From positions 310,001 through 374,000 of the forward strand of contig NZ_JAVDWU010000005.1 of assembly GCF_031457455.1 (NCBI RefSeq): a stretch of DNA of 64,000 bases, given 5' to 3'. The stretch comes from Hydrogenophaga palleronii_A. Lineage in GTDB: Bacteria; Pseudomonadota; Gammaproteobacteria; Burkholderiales; Burkholderiaceae_C. Positions 17,663-29,118 of this stretch are shown here, piece by piece. The notes under the pieces were generated by a model. The model saw only the letters and a program-made list of their open reading frames with translations. It made no database searches and was not told where the DNA came from. The first letter of the stretch is position 1; each line of letters opens with the position of its first letter. A program made the position numbers and the translations under genes.

Positions 17663-17961
17663 TTCTGCTCCTTGGTGGGTTGCCGGTATGAGGGCCGCCT
17701 TCAAGGGGCACATGCCCTCTGTCGATGGGATACCGTCCCACCTCGGGTTCTTGTGAGTGGATCTCCGGACCCGGGCCGGGTCAGCGGGAGGATGGACTCA
17801 CTGTCAGTGTCGGCGAGCTTGCGGAAAGCCAAAAGTTGAAAATGACGCGTTGTTGACCCGCATTTTTTTGCTTGCGCGGTGTGCTTGCGCAGCCCCCGAG
17901 CGCCTGGCCAAGGGGACTCCACCCTTCGAGAGGGGATCAGGCGGTGACGCGAAACCCGGCG
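17663..17961. other. intergenic region between MCP and hybrid kinase
   Basis: 299 bp with no gene. A degenerate piece of the 3'-end repeat (CCCTTCGAGAGGGG, then GGTGACGCGAAAC, about 17925-17955) lies just after the kinase stop, with the same orientation as full copies. The remainder should hold the MCP promoter; I see no good sigma-28 match. Confidence 0.5.
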
Positions 17962-19869
17962 TCAACGCACTTCGCGCACGCCGAACTGACCCAGTGCTTT
18001 CTGTGTGTGCTCCATGTCGTGCCGGAGCTGGAAGCTCAGGCCGCCGGTGCAAGGATCCTCCCCCTTGTGCACCATCTCTTCGATTCGGGCCGCGGTTCGA
18101 ACGATGGCCCGGAAACCCATGAGCATGGCGGTGCCCTTGAGCTTGTGGGCGTTGTAACCCACCGCCGCGAGATCGTGGTTCTCCAGCGCCGTGAGCAACA
18201 CATGCACCGAGCCTTCAGGGGGCTTGAAGAGGGTGGTGAGCAGTTCGGCGAGCGTGTCCTCCGGCATCAGGGAGGCGATGTCGGTGAACGACTCGGAGTC
18301 GATCAGGGTGGAAGGGTCGAGCTCGTCGGGCAGGCGCACGGGCAGCTCGTAGGCCGAAATCGGAAACAGGCCGCCGAGGCTCGAGTGCAGTCCGGCGCCC
18401 TCGGCTTCGGCGGTCTCCAGTTCCAGCAGCCCACAATGCTGCAACGCCCGTTGCAGGTCTTCGGCCTGCAGCGGCTTGCTGGTGAAGGCGTCGACACCGA
18501 CCTCGCTGGCACGCTTGCGCGTGTCGTTGACCACATCGGCGGTGATCAGGATCACCTTGGTGCTCGCCGCCGGCCCGTCGAGGGCACGGATGGCCTCGGT
18601 GGTGGCGAGTCCGTCGAGCACCGGCATGTGGTAGTCGAGCAGCACCGCGTCAAAGCGCTCCTGCCCAAGCAGGTCCAGCGCCTCCTGTCCGTTTTCACAG
18701 AACACCGCGCTGTGCCCCATGTTCTCCAGAAGGATGCTCATGTACTTGAGGTTGATGGGATGGTCCTCGGCCACCAGCACACGCAGGGATGAGGCGGATC
18801 GGCGCGCCTTCGGCTGGTCGGGGGTATCCAGAGGCGGCGCCACCGTTTCCGGAAGGGTCAGCGTGACCGTGAACACCGACCCCACGCCAGGCTGGCTCTG
18901 CACCTCGATGTCGCCACCCATCATGCGGGCAAGGCTGCGTGAGATCTCGAGGCCCAGTCCGCTGCCCCCTGCGCGACGGCGCAGCGAACTGTCGGCCTGG
19001 TAGAAGCGTGAGAACAACTGCTCGAGGGTGGCGTCATCCATGCCGGCACCGGTGTCGCGCACGGTGATGACCACGCCATCGCGCTTGTCGGGGACCCGCG
19101 CGACCTCCGCGATCACGCTCCCTGACGAAGTGAACTTGATGGCGTTGCTCAGCAGATTGAACAGGATCTGGCGCAGCCGGGTGGCGTCGGCGAGCACCCA
19201 TTCGGGCAGGTCGCTGGCGGTGTAGACGTTCAGGTCCAGCCCTTTGTCCAGGGCCGATCCCTGCATCAGCGCTTCCACGTCTTGAACGAGGCTCTTCAGA
19301 TGGATGGGCGTGTGCGAGAGTTTGAGCGTGCCGGAGTCTAAGGTGGCCACATCGAGGATGTCGTTGAGCACACCAAGCAGGTGCAGCGCGGAATCCCGGG
19401 CGGTCTGAATGTAGTCGCGCTGCCGGCCGGTCAGGTTGGGTTCGTCCAGCAGGTCGAGCATGCCCAGAAGCCCCTGGAACGGGGTGCGGATTTCGTGGCT
19501 CATGTTGGCCAGGAACACGCTCTTGCCGTGGTTCGCCTGCTCGGCCTCGTCACGGGCATGCGCCAGCCGGTTGCTGAGCTTTTGCAGCTTCTGGAACTGC
19601 CGGAACTGGCGGCGCATGTGAAGCACCGCCAGTGCACCCAGGCCGGTCGTGCCCAGCACCATCAGACCGACGAGCAGCCATTCCAGTGTCGCGAGTCGCT
19701 GCACCTGTTGCTGGTGGGTCTCCAACAACTGATCAGACGCCTGCGACATCAACTGGACCTGCTGCCACTGCACCCATGCCCATGGCAGCAGGGTGAGCGC
19801 CAGCAGCACGGCCAGGGCGGCAGCCCAGTGGCGGCCCCGCCAGCGCGCCATGTTCAAGACCTTACCCAT
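17962..19869 (-). CDS. hybrid sensor kinase: HisKA-HATPase-REC-Hpt (short sensor)
   Basis: A 635-aa phosphorelay protein. Two membrane segments (about 15-36, 63-84) enclose only ~26 periplasmic residues. HisKA has MSHEIRTPFQGLLGML with His near 125, and HATPase has LLSNAIKF, DTGAGMD and GSGLGLEISRSL. The receiver (about 365-480) has VAEDHPINLKYM and VLLDYHMPVLDG; the C-terminal Hpt has NAHKLKGTAMLMGF with its His near 580. ATG 19869 is chosen over a GTG 9 bp upstream. It is a clear paralogue of the next kinase upstream (20206-22491) but lacks that protein's large sensor region. It has no DNA-binding output. Confidence 0.92.
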   Translation of the reverse strand: MGKVLNMARWRGRHWAAALAVLLALTLLPWAWVQWQQVQLMSQASDQLLETHQQQVQRLATLEWLLVGLMVLGTTGLGALAVLHMRRQFRQFQKLQKLSNRLAHARDEAEQANHGKSVFLANMSHEIRTPFQGLLGMLDLLDEPNLTGRQRDYIQTARDSALHLLGVLNDILDVATLDSGTLKLSHTPIHLKSLVQDVEALMQGSALDKGLDLNVYTASDLPEWVLADATRLRQILFNLLSNAIKFTSSGSVIAEVARVPDKRDGVVITVRDTGAGMDDATLEQLFSRFYQADSSLRRRAGGSGLGLEISRSLARMMGGDIEVQSQPGVGSVFTVTLTLPETVAPPLDTPDQPKARRSASSLRVLVAEDHPINLKYMSILLENMGHSAVFCENGQEALDLLGQERFDAVLLDYHMPVLDGLATTEAIRALDGPAASTKVILITADVVNDTRKRASEVGVDAFTSKPLQAEDLQRALQHCGLLELETAEAEGAGLHSSLGGLFPISAYELPVRLPDELDPSTLIDSESFTDIASLMPEDTLAELLTTLFKPPEGSVHVLLTALENHDLAAVGYNAHKLKGTAMLMGFRAIVRTAARIEEMVHKGEDPCTGGLSFQLRHDMEHTQKALGQFGVREVR

Positions 19870-20205
19870 GGCACCCACTCGGGTCGATCGCAGCGCCGAC
19901 GTGCGCGCAGGCAGACACCACCAGGAACCGGTGGGGCCATGCGGCAGAGTGGCAGCGGCAAAGTTGATTCATTAAGGCGCTTGAAAGTCCGATGGGTGCC
20001 GCAGGTCACGAGACAGCGAAGGGTAGAGCCACAGGTGGATCACCGGTTCCACAGCACAAGAAAAACGCTTCGACGAGGGTAGCATTTTGCATACCACGGA
20101 TAGCAGTACGAAGGTACGAGCCGGCACCAGAGGATGCAGTGGTTCGTATGTGCCTGGCGGGTGATGGGTGCAGTTGGCAGAGCTTCGGTGCGCACCGGGT
20201 GCTCA
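19870..20205. other. intergenic region between the two paralogous kinases
   Basis: 336 bp without a convincing gene on either strand and without a copy of the 3'-end repeat. A patch of lower GC content (about 20060-20150) probably holds the promoter of the downstream (leftward) kinase. No strong hairpin was seen. Confidence 0.4.
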
Positions 20206-22487
<2,282 letters not shown>

Positions 22488-22491
<4 letters not shown>

Positions 22492-23000
22492 GGTCGCACG
22501 TCCAGGGACTTGAGTTGCCAGATGGAGCGCTCGTAGTACACGGAGGTGCGCAGCGCGGCATCGCGGTCGAACGGATAAATCACGAACAGCGGACCCTTGT
22601 CGCGCACGGCCATGGGCTTGCCGTCCAGCAGACGCGCCACGATGACCTGGTGTGCACTGGCGTCGGCCATCGGAATGGTGATGGTGTAGTCGTTGATGGC
22701 CGAAGCGCGGATCGAGCCACCCCGGGCCTTGACGGCCGCGAGCACATCCGCCAGCAACGGACCGGTGAACTGCACAGGCCGATCAAACCAGGGCGTGCGC
22801 GTGGTGAAGCTGTGCTGTGGCAACGCTTCGATCATCTTCATGTCGAACCGCGCCACCTCACCGGCATTCTTGACGCCGATGGAACCAGAGATGGTCAAAA
22901 CGGGCCGTTCGGTGGGGGCGTCCAGTGCGTAGGCTGAGGCGCACAGCAGGCCGGACTGGGTCAGCGCGGCAACGAGAAGAAGGGTGCGACGGGTATTCAT
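22488..23000 (-). CDS. periplasmic SUOX-like (molybdopterin-binding fold) protein
   Basis: A 170-aa exported protein with a signal peptide ending near ASAYA-LDA (about residue 25). The pattern LTISGSIGVKNAGEVARFDMKMIEALP, then FTGPLLADVLAAV and YTITIPM, resembles the sulfite-oxidase-type molybdopterin-binding domain. However, no cysteine remains in the mature protein to bind molybdenum, so it is probably not an active oxidoreductase. The ATGA overlap with a hybrid kinase suggests a ligand-sensing accessory role (inference). It lies upstream in the same transcript; its promoter should be in the ~180 bp before it. Confidence 0.75.
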
Positions 23001-23074
23001 GTGACACGCGGGACTATAAAAACGCTGAACTTAAGTAGCCGGAGCGCAAAAACCCGATGAGTAAGACAACCGCT

Positions 23075-23160
23075 TTCCAGGGCACCCGTGGAACCGGCTT
23101 TGCCGGGCCACTGGGTGCGCCTCCCGTTTGGGGGGTGACGCCGAAGGCGGCGCGGGGGGG
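23075..23160 (-). repeat. dispersed 3'-end repeat, copy after cheB
   Basis: Outer stem GCACCC (23082) / GGGTGC (23113) with inner GTGG/CCAC and the CCGGC-TTT-GCCGG hairpin, then a CCCGTTTGGGG hairpin and the GACGCCGAAGGCGGCGCGGG tail pointing at the cheB stop. Confidence 0.88.
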
Positions 23161-23183
23161 CGTCCTGTCCTGCGCGGGGGAAG

Positions 23184-24287
23184 TCAAATCCGATGCCTTA
23201 CGGCCGACGGGTTGCTTGCCAGGCGACTCAGCAAGGCCGGCGCGATCTGCTGCAGCGGCAGCACCTCGTGGGCCGCGCCGTACTGGATGGCCATGCGCGG
23301 CATGCCAAACACCACGCAGGTGGCTTCGTCCTGTACGTAGTTGTAGCTGCCCGCATCCTTCATCTCGCGCATGGCCTGTGCACCGTCAGCACCCATGCCG
23401 GTGAGCATGATGCCCAGGGCGTTGGGTCCCAGCACGCGGGCGGCCGACTTGAACAGCACCTCCACCGATGGTCGATGGCGGTTGACCGGCTCACTGTCTT
23501 CCACCACGGCCACGTAGTTGGAGCCACTCCGGTCGATGCGCAGGTGGCGCCCGCCGGGGGCAATGTAGGCATGACCGGGCAGGATGCGCTGGCCGTCCTG
23601 TGCCTCGGCCACGCGGATCTTGCACAGCCCGTTCAGGCGCGCCGCGAAGCTGGTGGTGAAGCCCGGCGGCATGTGCTGGGTGATCACGATGGCAGGTGCA
23701 TCGGGCGGCATGGGCACCAGCACCTCGCGAATGGCTTCGGTTCCACCGGTGGACGAGCCAATGCAGATGATTTTTTCGGTGGACATGCGCGGCAACGGCG
23801 CACGTGGGGGCTCCGTACCCGCGCTGCTGCCCGGGGTGGTCTGTGTGCTCGCTGCGCTGGCCGCCGGGGTGGCCAGACGCCGCACATGGGCGGCCGCGGC
23901 CACGCGGATCTTGTCGACGATGTCGCCCGCCAGTTCGTTCAGACCGCTGCTCACGCCGATGCGAGGCTTGGCCACAAAATCCACCGCGCCCATTTCCAGC
24001 GCCCGCAGTGTGATGTCGGCACCCTGTTCGGTCAGCGTGGAGACCATCACCACCGGCATGGGTCGCAGGCGCATGAGGCGGGAAAGAAATTCCAGCCCGT
24101 CCATGCGCGGCATTTCCACGTCCAGCGTGATCACGTCCGGGTTGAGTTCGCGGATCATCTCGCGCGCGACCAGCGGGTCGGACGCAGCGCCCACGCACTG
24201 CATGTCGTGCTGGCGGTTGATGATCTCGGTGAGCAGACTGCGCACCAGCGCAGAATCGTCCACCACCACCACTCGGATCTTGGCCAT
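23184..24287 (-). CDS. cheB: chemotaxis protein-glutamate methylesterase/deamidase CheB
   Basis: A 367-aa enzyme that removes methyl groups from (and deamidates) chemoreceptor glutamates for adaptation. The N-terminal receiver has VVDDSALVR and the phospho-Asp in VITLDVEMPRMDGLEF (about 57). A linker rich in Ala/Ser/Thr follows (about 140-175). The C-terminal methylesterase domain has the catalytic Ser in CIGSSTGGTEAI, His in ITQHMPPGFT and Asp in GMGADGA. It follows cheD by 18 bp. A 3'-end repeat lies after its stop, ending the che run. Confidence 0.97.
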   Translation of the reverse strand: MAKIRVVVVDDSALVRSLLTEIINRQHDMQCVGAASDPLVAREMIRELNPDVITLDVEMPRMDGLEFLSRLMRLRPMPVVMVSTLTEQGADITLRALEMGAVDFVAKPRIGVSSGLNELAGDIVDKIRVAAAAHVRRLATPAASAASTQTTPGSSAGTEPPRAPLPRMSTEKIICIGSSTGGTEAIREVLVPMPPDAPAIVITQHMPPGFTTSFAARLNGLCKIRVAEAQDGQRILPGHAYIAPGGRHLRIDRSGSNYVAVVEDSEPVNRHRPSVEVLFKSAARVLGPNALGIMLTGMGADGAQAMREMKDAGSYNYVQDEATCVVFGMPRMAIQYGAAHEVLPLQQIAPALLSRLASNPSAVRHRI

Positions 24288-24305
24288 TTTTTTGTCTTCC
24301 TCGAT

Positions 24306-24992
24306 TTAGAAGAGATCCACGGAACCACCCGATGTGGTCTTGGCCACGGTGATTGCGCTGCCCTTGCGTTCCTGCGTTTCCAGTGTTTCGGGGTGCGAAT
24401 GCGCCAGCCGTTTGCACATGGCCTTGCCGGTGGCGGGGAAGTAGCACACCTTGCGCGGGTGGATGTCGAGCACGTCCTTGGAAATGATGGCGATGCGCTC
24501 GGTCTGCAGGTAGTCCAGCACGAACTGGGTGTTGCGTTCGCCCACGTTCATGGTGGTGAAGGTGTGCATCACCTGGCCGCCACCGAACACCTTGGCCTGC
24601 ATGTGCTCGCGACGTGCGCCCAGCTTCATCATCTCGTTGATCAGCAGCTCCATGGCGTAGGAGCCATAACGCCCGGAGGTGTCGCCACCGCCTTCAGGCA
24701 GCATGAAATGGTTCATGCCACCCACGCGCACGCGCGGGTCCCAGATGCACGCGGCGATGCACGAGCCCAGCACCGTCATGATCAGCATGTCGTCCGTGGT
24801 GACGAAATACTCGCCCGGCAGCACCTTGACCGCGTCGTGGTGGAAGTGATGGTCGTGATAAAAAAACGAGGCCTCCCCCGGCTTGGGGGTACGCGCCTTC
24901 AAGACGTCCAGCCGCGTGGTTCTCGCAGCGGTGGGCATGCCGTTACCCATGCGGTGGTTGGCCAGGGCAGAGGCCGACTCAAACGCGCTCAT
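24306..24992 (-). CDS. cheD: chemoreceptor glutamine deamidase CheD
   Basis: Deamidates specific glutamines in MCPs and can modulate CheY-P signalling in other species. The 228-aa protein has the catalytic Cys in VLGSCIAACIWDP and His in GGMNHFMLPEG, and the FGGGQVM and NVGERN motifs. It is longer than many CheD proteins (about 160-200) because of an N-terminal extension of about 50 residues. ATG 24992 lies inside the end of cheR (14-bp overlap), implying coupled translation. Confidence 0.95.
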   Translation of the reverse strand: MSAFESASALANHRMGNGMPTAARTTRLDVLKARTPKPGEASFFYHDHHFHHDAVKVLPGEYFVTTDDMLIMTVLGSCIAACIWDPRVRVGGMNHFMLPEGGGDTSGRYGSYAMELLINEMMKLGARREHMQAKVFGGGQVMHTFTTMNVGERNTQFVLDYLQTERIAIISKDVLDIHPRKVCYFPATGKAMCKRLAHSHPETLETQERKGSAITVAKTTSGGSVDLF

Positions 24993-25863
24993 AGACGGTC
25001 TTTCCGCGCAGAACAAACAGATTGCGCGCGTCGCTGAAGTTCTCCGCGTGACCAACGAAGAGCATGCCGCCCGGTTTCATCACCCGGTGGATGCGCTCCA
25101 GCACCTGGCGCTGGGTGGCGGCATCGAAGTAGATCATCACGTTGCGGCAGAACACCACATCAAAGGGCTCCCGGAACGGCAGGTCCTGGATCAGGTTGAC
25201 CGTGAGGAACTCCATGTGCTTTTGCAACTCGGGCTTCACGCGCATGAAGCCGGCGTTGGTGCCCTTGCCGCGCATGAAATGGCGCTGCAGCTGTTCCTGC
25301 GAGAGGCCCTTGACGCCTTCGCTCTTGTAAATGCCGCGCGCGGCGGTGGCCAGCACCTTGGTGTCGATGTCGCTGTTGACGATCTGGAACGTGCCGCTGG
25401 CACCGAGCGCCTCGGTGGCGGTGATGGCGATGGAATAGGGCTCTTCGCCGGTGGAGGCGGCCGAGCACCAGATGCGCCACGACTGTGTGCGCTTGGCCGC
25501 CAGCAGCTCAGACAGGATGCTGAAATGGTGCTGTTCGCGAAAGAAGGCGGTCAGGTTGGTGGTCAGCGCATTGATGAATTCCTGCCACTCGGCACCGTCG
25601 TGCTGTTCCAGCCAGTCCAGGTAGGTCTTGAAGCTGGCGTGACCGGTTTCGCGCAGGCGGCGCGATACGCGGCTGTACACCATGGCGTGCTTGCCGTCGT
25701 GCAGGCTGATGCCTGCTTTCTTGTAAATTAGCGCCTTGATGCGCGAAAAATCGGCATCGCTCCATACGAACTCACGGCCTTCCACCAGCGGACCGTCTTC
25801 CGCCAGGGCCTGTCGGGGCGCCACGATGGGCGCCCGCCGGGGTGAGGGAGTCTGCTGCAGCAT
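24979..25863 (-). CDS. cheR: chemotaxis methyltransferase CheR
   Basis: A SAM-dependent methyltransferase that methylates receptor glutamates. The 294-aa protein has the N-terminal helical domain (FSRIKALIYKKAGISL, about 40-55), the AASTGEEPYS SAM-binding motif, and DVVFCRNVMIYFD (about 220-232). ATG 25863 is chosen with AGGA 9 bp upstream; an ATG at 25920 is possible but weaker. It lies 78 bp after cheA and overlaps cheD. Confidence 0.96.
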   Translation of the reverse strand: MLQQTPSPRRAPIVAPRQALAEDGPLVEGREFVWSDADFSRIKALIYKKAGISLHDGKHAMVYSRVSRRLRETGHASFKTYLDWLEQHDGAEWQEFINALTTNLTAFFREQHHFSILSELLAAKRTQSWRIWCSAASTGEEPYSIAITATEALGASGTFQIVNSDIDTKVLATAARGIYKSEGVKGLSQEQLQRHFMRGKGTNAGFMRVKPELQKHMEFLTVNLIQDLPFREPFDVVFCRNVMIYFDAATQRQVLERIHRVMKPGGMLFVGHAENFSDARNLFVLRGKTVYERV

Positions 25864-25941
25864 CGAAGGATCCTGTTTGTTGTGGAGGCTGGCTGGAACG
25901 GATGCAACTGTTGCTGGCATCGTGGTGGCTTGCCTTGACCA

Positions 25942-28050
25942 TCAATGTCTTGAGCGGCGAATCAGACCGGAGGTGTCGAGGATGAGCGCGACCTTGCCGT
26001 CGCCCAGGATCGTGGCGCCGGAGACATTGGGAACCTTGCGGTAGTTCGACTCCAAGTTCTTGATCACCACCTGTTGCTGGCCCAGCAGCTCGTCGACCAT
26101 CAGCGCCACGCGCGAGCCATCGGCTTCGACCACGACCATGATCGGGCTGGTGCCGTTGAATTCGAAGCGCGGCACCTGGAACACGCGCTCCAGTTCGATC
26201 ACCGGCATGTATTCGTCGCGCACCTTCACCACCTGGGCGCCTTGGGCCACGGTGTTGATGTCGCTGGGTTTGATCTGGAACGACTCGATCACACTGGCCA
26301 GCGGGAGGATGTAGACCTCTTCGCTCACCCGTACTGACATGCCGTCCATGATGGCCAGGGTGAGCGGCAGGCGCACCTTCACGCTCATGCCGAAACCTTC
26401 AGAAGAGTCGATCTCTACCGTGCCATTGAGCGCGGTGATGTTCTTCTTCACCACGTCCATGCCCACGCCACGGCCAGACACGTCGGTGACCTCGGCGGCG
26501 GTGGAGAAGCCGGGCGCGAAGATCAGGTTCCAGACCTCGTTGTCGCTCATGCTGTCGGGTGCGTCGATGCCTTTTTCGCGCGCCTTGCTCAGCAGCTTCT
26601 CGCGTGACAGGCCCTTGCCGTCGTCACGCACCTCGATGAGGATACTGCCACCCTGGTGACTGGCCGAGAGCGTGATGGTGCCGTGATCCGATTTGCCGCG
26701 TGCCCGGCGGTCTTCGGGCATTTCAATGCCGTGGTCGCAGCTGTTGCGGATCAGGTGGGTCAACGGGTCGGTGATCTTTTCGATCAGGCCCTTGTCGAGT
26801 TCGGTGGATTCACCGTGCGTGATGAGTTCAACTTTCTTGCCCAGCTTGGCTGCCAGGTCGCGAAGCATGCGCGGGAAGCGGTTGAACACCACCGACATCG
26901 GGATCATGCGGATCGACATCACCGCTTCCTGCAGGTCCCGGGTATTGCGGTCCAGGTCGGCCAGATCGGCCAGCAGCGGCTGGTTGGCACCGTTGTCGAG
27001 CGCACGGCTTTTTTGCGCCAGCATGGCCTGGGTAATCACGAGTTCGCCCACCAGGTTGATGAGCTGGTCGACCTTGCTCACCGAGACGCGCAGCGTGCTC
27101 GATTCGAGCTGGGCAGGTGGCGCCACGGCTCGTGGTTCTGCCTTGGCGGTGGGCTTGGCGACGTCGCTGGCGGTGGCATGGGCGGCCGCGGCTGCGGGCA
27201 CTCCAGCGGCAGGCACGCCTGGTGCGCCGTCAAAGAAGCCAAAGTCCTTGCCTTCCTGGGCAGGGGTTGCCGCTTCAGTGGCCAGGGTCTCGGAGTCGGC
27301 GGGCGCGCTCGCATCCACGATGCGGATCTGTTCGCGGCTCACATGGAAGGTGAACAGGTCCAGCAGGTCGGTGTCGCTGGCGGTGGTCTGCGCGCGGAAG
27401 ACACGCTTGTCCGTCTGGTCGCAGGGCAAGGTCTCGATCGTGCCCAGGCCGGGAATATCGCGGAACAGTTCGGCGATGCCGTCGGCCTGTGACAGGTTGT
27501 CCACCGGGCCGATGTGAATTTCCAGGTGGCGGGCTGAGCTGGCGGGCTTTGCGGCCGCCACTGGGGCGGGAGCTGGTGCAGGCATGGCCAGCGTGACGGG
27601 CTGGAGCACTTCCACTTCATCAGACGGGCCGCCATTGGCCAGGGCGCTGATTCGGCTGACCAGATCGTGTGTGGCGGGCGTCTGCACATCACGCCCCTGG
27701 TGGCGGGCCAGCAGCAGGCGCAAGGCATCCGACGATTCCAGCAGCACGTCAACCATGGCGGCCGTGGGTTGCAATTCATGGCGACGCAGCTTGTCCAGCA
27801 GCGACTCCATCTGATGCGTCAGCTCGGCCACGTCGGCAAAACCGAAGGTCGCGGCCCCGCCCTTGATGGAATGTGCGCAGCGAAAGATCGCGTTGAGCTC
27901 TTCGTCGTCGGCTTTTTCCAGGTCGAGCTGGAGCAGCATCTGCTCCATCTGGTCCAGGTTCTCACCCGCCTCTTCAAAGAAGATCTGGTAGAACTGGGTC
28001 AGGTCGAAGTCGTCGCCAGCGGCCTGACCTTCGTTCATCATTTCACCCAT
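25942..28050 (-). CDS. cheA: chemotaxis histidine kinase CheA
   Basis: A 702-aa kinase that phosphorylates CheY and CheB in response to chemoreceptors. P1 Hpt domain with His60 in CAHSIKGGAATFGF, a P2-like region (about 180-260), and a Pro/Ala linker. The P3 dimerisation domain has LVGELVITQAML. The P4 ATPase has LIRNSCDHGIE (N-box), DDGKGL and GRGVGMDVV. The P5 CheW-like domain (about 565-700) has LPLASVIESFQI. AAGGAG lies 7 bp before the ATG. A separate cheW is not found next to it. Confidence 0.97.
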   Translation of the reverse strand: MGEMMNEGQAAGDDFDLTQFYQIFFEEAGENLDQMEQMLLQLDLEKADDEELNAIFRCAHSIKGGAATFGFADVAELTHQMESLLDKLRRHELQPTAAMVDVLLESSDALRLLLARHQGRDVQTPATHDLVSRISALANGGPSDEVEVLQPVTLAMPAPAPAPVAAAKPASSARHLEIHIGPVDNLSQADGIAELFRDIPGLGTIETLPCDQTDKRVFRAQTTASDTDLLDLFTFHVSREQIRIVDASAPADSETLATEAATPAQEGKDFGFFDGAPGVPAAGVPAAAAAHATASDVAKPTAKAEPRAVAPPAQLESSTLRVSVSKVDQLINLVGELVITQAMLAQKSRALDNGANQPLLADLADLDRNTRDLQEAVMSIRMIPMSVVFNRFPRMLRDLAAKLGKKVELITHGESTELDKGLIEKITDPLTHLIRNSCDHGIEMPEDRRARGKSDHGTITLSASHQGGSILIEVRDDGKGLSREKLLSKAREKGIDAPDSMSDNEVWNLIFAPGFSTAAEVTDVSGRGVGMDVVKKNITALNGTVEIDSSEGFGMSVKVRLPLTLAIMDGMSVRVSEEVYILPLASVIESFQIKPSDINTVAQGAQVVKVRDEYMPVIELERVFQVPRFEFNGTSPIMVVVEADGSRVALMVDELLGQQQVVIKNLESNYRKVPNVSGATILGDGKVALILDTSGLIRRSRH

Positions 28051-28100
28051 GGTGAAGCTCCTTGGCTGCTTTGCGGAAACGCGCGTGTGTAAAGGTCTTG

Positions 28101-28185
28101 TCCAGAGACACCGAGGAACCGGCTTTGCCGGGCCTCAGGTGTCGCCCCCCTTCCAGGGGGGTGGCGCCGAAGGCGACGCGGGGGG
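28101..28185 (-). repeat. dispersed 3'-end repeat, copy between cheY and cheA
   Basis: Outer stem GACACC (28107) / GGTGTC (28138), inner GAGG/CCTC, CCGGC-TTT-GCCGG hairpin, CCCCCCTTCCAGGGGGG palindrome, and GGCGCCGAAGGCGACGCGGG tail abutting the cheY stop. Confidence 0.9.
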
Positions 28186-28548
28186 TCATCTGATCACCTT
28201 TTGAATCACTTCGATCAGCCGGCTTGGATCAAAAGGCTTGACCAACCAGCCGGTGGCTCCGGCGCTGCGGCCGGCCTGCTTCATCTGGTCGCTGGACTCG
28301 GTGGTCAGGATCAGGATCGGGGTGGCCTTGAATTTGGGGTGATCGCGCAGTTTGCGCGTCAGACCCAGGCCGTCCAGACGAGGCATGTTCTGGTCGGTGA
28401 GCACCAGATCAATCGTGTGGGTTTGGGCCTTCTCGAAGGCGTCTTGACCGTCCACCGCCTCCACCACGTGGAAACCTGCTCCCGTGAGCGTGAAAGAAAC
28501 CATTTTGCGCATGGAAGCCGAGTCGTCTACGGCAAGGATCGATAGCAT
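28186..28548 (-). CDS. cheY: chemotaxis response regulator CheY
   Basis: A 120-aa single receiver domain. The acidic pair is VDDS at 8-9, the phospho-accepting Asp52 is in VLTDQNMP, Thr is in ILTTES (about 82), and Lys104 is in WLVKPFDP. CheA-P transfers phosphate to it; CheY-P then binds the flagellar switch (FliM/FliN, encoded in this window). A strong GGAGGCTCC site precedes the ATG. The ATGWLVKPF end is typical of CheY proteins encoded beside CheA in betaproteobacteria. A stand-alone PilH-type role is possible. Confidence 0.92.
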   Translation of the reverse strand: MLSILAVDDSASMRKMVSFTLTGAGFHVVEAVDGQDAFEKAQTHTIDLVLTDQNMPRLDGLGLTRKLRDHPKFKATPILILTTESSDQMKQAGRSAGATGWLVKPFDPSRLIEVIQKVIR

Positions 28549-28608
28549 GGAGCCTCCGAATTTCGAATAAATATCGACAGAATCTGGGTGAACTTGAACG
28601 TTTCCGGG

Positions 28609-29079
28609 TCAAAACAGTTCGATGGAGCCGGCGTCCATCTCGTTTTGGGCCACCGGGCTGGGGCGATCGGGCATGGGATTCAGACTGGCCATCGGAATTT
28701 CGTCTGCTTCGGGTTCCATGACCTCTTCGGCCAGGCGCCAGGCGCAGCCTTCCAGCACCTTGCCGGTGTGTCCCAGCAGTTGGGTGGCCATGTCGTGAAA
28801 CTGCAATTCCGTCACGGCCTGGTGCAACTTCAGGCGAATCTGACTGACATCGTCGTTCTGATCCATGGCCAAATGCCCCAAAGCCTTTTCTGCTGCACCA
28901 AAGCGTTCCAGCAGGTTGGTGGTGGCGTGATCGAGCAGGCCTTCCAGCCGGTTCAGGTCGGTCATGGCCATGAACAGGGCGTCTTGCAGGTCGGCCACCA
29001 CGCTCACAGGCAAGCTGACGGACGGCAAGGACTGCTGCATCGGTGACGGGTCCATGGTGTGCTGGTGTGGTTCGGTCAT
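28609..29079 (-). CDS. CheZ-like chemotaxis phosphatase candidate
   Basis: A 156-aa helical protein in the position where cheZ is often found, directly upstream of cheY. A helical core (about 28-115) contains LQFHDMATQLLGH, which has the D-x3-Q spacing (Asp96, Gln100) of the CheZ catalytic pair. After a flexible Pro-rich region comes a short acidic-hydrophobic tail ENEMDAGSIELF-like, resembling the CheY-binding tail of CheZ. It is shorter than enteric CheZ (about 214 aa). Probably a CheY-P phosphatase (inference). ATG 29079 has a weak ribosome site. Confidence 0.6.
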   Translation of the reverse strand: MTEPHQHTMDPSPMQQSLPSVSLPVSVVADLQDALFMAMTDLNRLEGLLDHATTNLLERFGAAEKALGHLAMDQNDDVSQIRLKLHQAVTELQFHDMATQLLGHTGKVLEGCAWRLAEEVMEPEADEIPMASLNPMPDRPSPVAQNEMDAGSIELF

Positions 29080-29118
29080 TGGAGTGGGCAGTACAATTTT
29101 CTGCAACTGGTTGTCGCT

